Positions 60,319 to 64,000 of a stretch of 64,000 nucleotides of DNA are shown one piece after another. The notes under the pieces are model-generated. The model made no database searches. It was not told the origin of the DNA and saw only the letters and a program-made list of their open reading frames with translations. Position numbers and translations under genes: made by a program. Within the stretch, counting starts at the first letter, position 1, and every line of letters starts with the position of its first letter. Source of the DNA: Atrina japonica (Eukaryota; Mollusca; Bivalvia; Pterioida; Pinnidae); contig BROG01000263.1 in the NCBI GenBank assembly GCA_030159075.1, positions 62,001 through 126,000 on the forward strand. Direction: 5' to 3'.

Positions 60319-60957
60319 AAAAACAGAATAAATAAATCAATTCATTTGAAAACATTAAGTATAATTTATCTATATACCTGGTTAGTCATGTTCTCCTTAA
60401 TGACTACATCCAACTTGTAAGGGAACTGTAACAATGTAGTTTCTTGTATACTGCCAAACCTTTTTCTGTCAATTTTAGGAAAGTGCCACTGGTGACATAA
60501 CTGGATAATCTAAATTTAACTTGTGTCAAATTGGGAAATGTACAAGTAGTTATCACACAGTTTAATCTAACTATAATGGAATATGTTGTTTTTTTTCATG
60601 TGTATTCCCCTGCATTGACTTATTTTTTTATTATTATAGTTATGGTTTTAGCACAAAATTGGGAATTTTTTCTCAAATTGGGAAAAACACATACATGTAT
60701 GGGAACTAAAGAAAAAGACCTGACTTGTATTCCATCTTTGAATATAATATTCTACCCCATTATTCAAAACCAGTCATTTACCCGTACAGAGAAAAATCGT
60801 TTAAAGTCGTTTAAAACCTTCTGCGTGTACATGTATGTGACCTACGTAATCAACTGTTACCACAACAACATGATAGAATGTGTTTGTTGAAATATATACC
60901 GGATACATGTAGGTCCTATGATGCAAAATAACAAGAATTGTTTTTTTTAATTCTGAG
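60319..60957. other. Probable first intron or upstream region of the zinc-finger gene
   Basis: 'aaaattgggaattttttctc' and 'aaattgggaaaaac' near 60655-60687 resemble the interior of the 'CAGGGATTTTCC' MITEs, so an old copy may lie here. No CpG-rich promoter is obvious. Confidence 0.4.
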
Positions 60958-61212
60958 TAATGTTTTACGCCAGATTCAACATTTTTCAGTAATATGATGG
61001 TGACCAGTTTTCAATGGTGGAGGAGAGAACATGGCTACTGATGAACCCAGGAATAGACCAATGGCATTCTGCAAGTACATGTAAACTGGTACACTTTTTC
61101 AAAATAATCAGCTTACAAGTAGGTTCCAGCAGGGTTTGAACCTCCACTGACCATAAGTGAGAGACTTCATGGTTCAAAGTGTGGTGATCTAACCACTCAA
61201 TCACAGAGGCCC
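60958..61212 (-). mobile_element. tRNA-headed SINE, 'cctctgtgattgagtgg' head, reversed
   Basis: Read on the - strand: 'ggcctctgtgattgagtggt' head, 'gaaccatgaagtctctcac', 'ggaggttcaaaccctgctgg' (good B box), then 'ccattggtctattcctggg' and 'actgaaaaatgttgaatctg'. It belongs to the family at 7802 and 27480. Confidence 0.85.
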
Positions 61213-61628
61213 TTGACCTTGTAAAGATGGTAATAAGACAACTTGAAAATAAACGAATGTGTTTAAATATTTACGAATAGTAAACAGAAAATATCTGAAT
61301 ATAACATCACCACTCCAGACAAATTAATATTCATTCATAGGTACATGTATTGGTCTAGTATATATGTATTTATACATGTACGCAGTGTAACATAATTTTA
61401 GCCATTATTACCCAGGATGGAGAAGATGAACTGGGTAAATGTATAGGATAATTCATTCTTAAATGTAATCTTGATTGACAGGTCAAGGTACATGTATATA
61501 TGTAAGGCCAGAATTTCATTTTCGCATCAGCTGGAGTTTTGTACCGAATTATTAAATCCTTGATGACCAATTACCTGCATACTTACCCGAGAACAACCCA
61601 AGGATTTTCCATGTAGTACATGTATTTT
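61213..61628. other. Intergenic DNA, no feature recognised
   Basis: Nothing could be identified; 'gtacatgtat' words are frequent. Confidence 0.4.
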
Positions 61629-61897
61629 GGGATTTTCCACATTAATTTAGGAATGGGGCTTGGACCTTTTGCATTGGGAGTTTTAGCAAAATTTTTATTG
61701 AAATTGGGAAATAAAAAAATACACAATAGGCCTACTATTTGAAATATATAAGAATCCCTTCAAAGTCATTGACATTTGATTTCAATTTGGTAATTTCAAC
61801 TGCAAATTACATGTAGGGAAAAAAATTAATTTTTTGCATTTGGTATGGACCCTTATTTTGGTCTCCTACACTCCTATGATTGAGTGGAAAATTCCTG
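61629..61897. mobile_element. 'CAGGGATTTTCC' MITE, copy 5
   Basis: 'gggattttccacattaattt' to 'gagtggaaaattcctg', with 'ggaatggggcttggaccttt' and 'tttattgaaattgggaaa' as in copy 4. Confidence 0.75.
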
Positions 61898-63190
61898 TAA
61901 CATACACAAAAGTTTATATCTGCTTGGGTTCTGTTTTTATATTGACTCTGTTTTGTCTTTCCTTTCCAACTCCTTGACAGAAGCATAACTATTATTTTAA
62001 TTTAGTTTTAACTCATTGGTAAAAGATACTTTATATATCTCATACTTTTCCATAGTCACTCCTTCATTGTACATATTTAATTGTAATTTGTCCGATTTTA
62101 AAATTTTGTCTGTTTGTTTCATGCAGATCTATTAATAAATCAACAGAGAGCTTTTGAGTTAGTTCGGATTACTGTTATGATCCTGCATTTATTCGCACCT
62201 TCTCTATTTTTGTTCCTCATATGTTCTTCCGGTTTTCATATTTACCTTCGCAACATATGTAAAGTAGATGGAAATATTGTACTTTTTAGCGCATTAAGTT
62301 TATTTTATATAAAGAAATCCAAGAGACTCTTAAAACATACCACAGAGGGTTATTTAGTTGAACGCCAAATTACTAAAATGTAGCAGGAGTGAAAATGTCC
62401 AAACAGACCGGGAATCAAATGTGTTACTCATAACAGACACTTTCAGGTGAAATTTATCTTGACAACACACTTACTGAAAAGGACTGGGATATAAAATAAT
62501 GTATATGAATGTATCTGACAGAAACGACATGATTTTATATATTTGACTTTGATGAATTGCTTTTTCATGATTTGTTTTTCAACATATCTTTATTGAAGAA
62601 GAAATCATATATTGCTAATAGTTAATTTGATTAGAAAGTATTTTCAAGATTAATTTGACAAGCGCTCAAATGAAAATTTAGGAAATTATAAAGTTCTAAA
62701 CTCAAAGTTTTTTATTTCAATATTCTGTAAATTACACGTAAATTTGAGTTATGATTATCATAATTCACCTATGTCATAATCAATACATGATACAAATTTT
62801 ACAACATGCCAACCACTTTAGTGCATTTTACCATGAGGACAAACATGAACTGTTGACAGTCTTCGGATTGGCACTACACAGTCATTTACAATCAGCAGTG
62901 ATAATTGTTAAAAGATTTGTTTATTCAGCAATGGACAAGTGAGATTAAATTACACTGCCCACTTGAAACTGACTGCTTGTCAATAAGCATGTGCTATCAA
63001 ATTACGCAATTTCATTGGTTGATCACTTTACACATCTTCATGGGAAACTTTAGATTGACTCTTCGGTAAAAATACCGAGAGTCAAAATGACCCCCGTGGC
63101 TAATTTGTCACGAGTCAAAATCGGGTGGTAGTGAAATTTCGGGTGTCAAAACCTGGGACCTTGAGTCAAATGGAAACCCTCTGTATATAA
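61898..63190. other. Intergenic DNA, no gene recognised
   Basis: An 89-codon frame at 62114-62383 is hydrophobic but unrecognised and lacks supporting context. The region 63060-63180 has repeated 'gagtcaaaat' words. Nothing firm. Confidence 0.4.
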
Positions 63191-63215
63191 GTTACATAGT
63201 ATTATACTATGTAAC
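63191..63215. repeat. Short palindrome, 11-bp arms
   Basis: 'gttacatagta' faces 'tactatgtaac' across three bases. Confidence 0.7.
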
Positions 63216-63433
63216 TAATATACATGTTGTTATCTTTCACTTGATAAAGGACAAAGGGCCGAAAATCTGTGAATATTGAATGTTGTGTTTTACTTGTTCA
63301 CCCTTAATAAGATCACAATACGGCGCTATATTCCCACATCTTACTGATGTTTTTGAGATTTACACATTGGCATCAGTGTCAAACAGATTAATTGTCATGT
63401 AATAAAATAATTATTGTCCTTATTTTCAGTTAA

Positions 63434-63517
63434 TACATGGAGTTATCAACCCAAGAATGCGATATTTTCCCTCGGCCCTGGGAAAATATCGCTTTCTTGG
63501 GTTGATAACTCCATGTA
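63434..63517. repeat. 84-bp near-perfect hairpin
   Basis: The arm 'tacatggagttatcaaccca' + 'agaatgcgatattttccc' (63434-63471) faces 'gggaaaatatcgctttcttg' + 'ggttgataactccatgta' (63480-63517), with one or two mismatches and an 8-base loop 'tcggccct'. Likely a very small MITE or the product of a hairpin-type duplication. Confidence 0.92.
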
Positions 63518-64000
63518 CACAAAAACAAACAATTCTGGGTTACAGTTTCACAAGCAATTAACTCGGATTTATTGCTAAATATAAACTTCTTATCGAAAAT
63601 AATTCCATAATTTGTGTCAAAAAGACTCATAAAGTAGTAATACATGGTAGTACAGGGTAGTATGTGGTATCTTAGAGTAATATGTGGTAGTATATGGTAA
63701 GGCCCCCAAAATCTGCTTTGCCCCAATCTACAGGAACACCTCTTTCAAAAATAAAAATTAAAAGGTCTTCTGTTTAACAGAAAAATATGTTTTGAAAAGG
63801 TTAAATCCAGTATTTGAATGAGAAAGCTCTACTATACAAACCACAAATGGTACTATGTTGACTAACGACAACGGATCTCTACACCACTGCTTCTTACTTT
63901 AGTTTACCATCTACTACAAACAAATGAAAGACAACTTTAGTGATCGTAGTCAATACAAGCACTTGAAATATAGACAGAAGCAATTTGTTTGTGTTTAGAC
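63518..64000. other. Intergenic DNA to the window end
   Basis: 'gtagtatgtggtat' words repeat loosely at 63640-63700. Nothing else identified. Confidence 0.4.

Noticed and set aside
62114..62383. 89-codon hydrophobic frame on the + strand
   Set aside because: No recognisable family, no signal of conservation, AT-rich context.

Overview
The window looks like AT-rich nuclear DNA from a marine invertebrate, most likely a bivalve mollusc (perhaps scallop-like). The genes are animal-type, one with spliced exons and one with a histone-type stem-loop 3' end. The word 'acatgtacatgta' recurs. The repeats (tRNA-headed SINEs, 'aacaaga ggcccatgg ... gctcacctgaa' elements, many short inverted-repeat elements with minisatellites) resemble what I recall from bivalve genomes. 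The lineage call is inference; no database search was possible.

Only three protein genes can be supported. (1) The 3' part of a cysteine dioxygenase gene (CDO1, + strand) with exons at 1074-1315, 2716-2885 and 21876-21917; its 5' exons lie left of the window and its last intron is about 19 kb of repeats. (2) An intronless histone H2A.X gene (+ strand, 35647-36048) with CCAAT and TATA elements upstream and a perfect histone stem-loop at 36073-36088. (3) A C2H2 zinc-finger protein gene (- strand, coding exon 58663-60261) with a non-coding 5' exon edge at 60315. These genes have no evident functional link.

Nearly everything else is repeat. 0-24 kb (CDO1 introns and 3' UTR): a 31-33 bp 'agacaggtggtct' minisatellite held inside two inverted-repeat elements, an AT-rich minisatellite split by a 1.2-kb element, 35-, 38-, 40- and 53-bp arrays, SINEs and MITEs. 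24-35 kb: more MITEs, an 85-bp array, a foldback element with an 8-bp target duplication. 36-40 kb: SINEs and MITEs. 40.4-43.9 kb: two GA/GT-rich minisatellite arrays, the larger with a 243-bp higher-order period and free of stop codons on the - strand. 44-58 kb: nested foldback elements, a ~145-bp array, and a ~2.3-kb bivalve-type element ending in a hairpin. 60-64 kb: a SINE, a MITE and an 84-bp near-perfect hairpin.

The most interesting signal is structural. Short inverted-repeat transposons here repeatedly act as hosts for tandem arrays, and several nested insertions (MITE in SINE, MITE in minisatellite, MITE in MITE) give a readable relative chronology. No autonomous transposase or reverse transcriptase was recognised.
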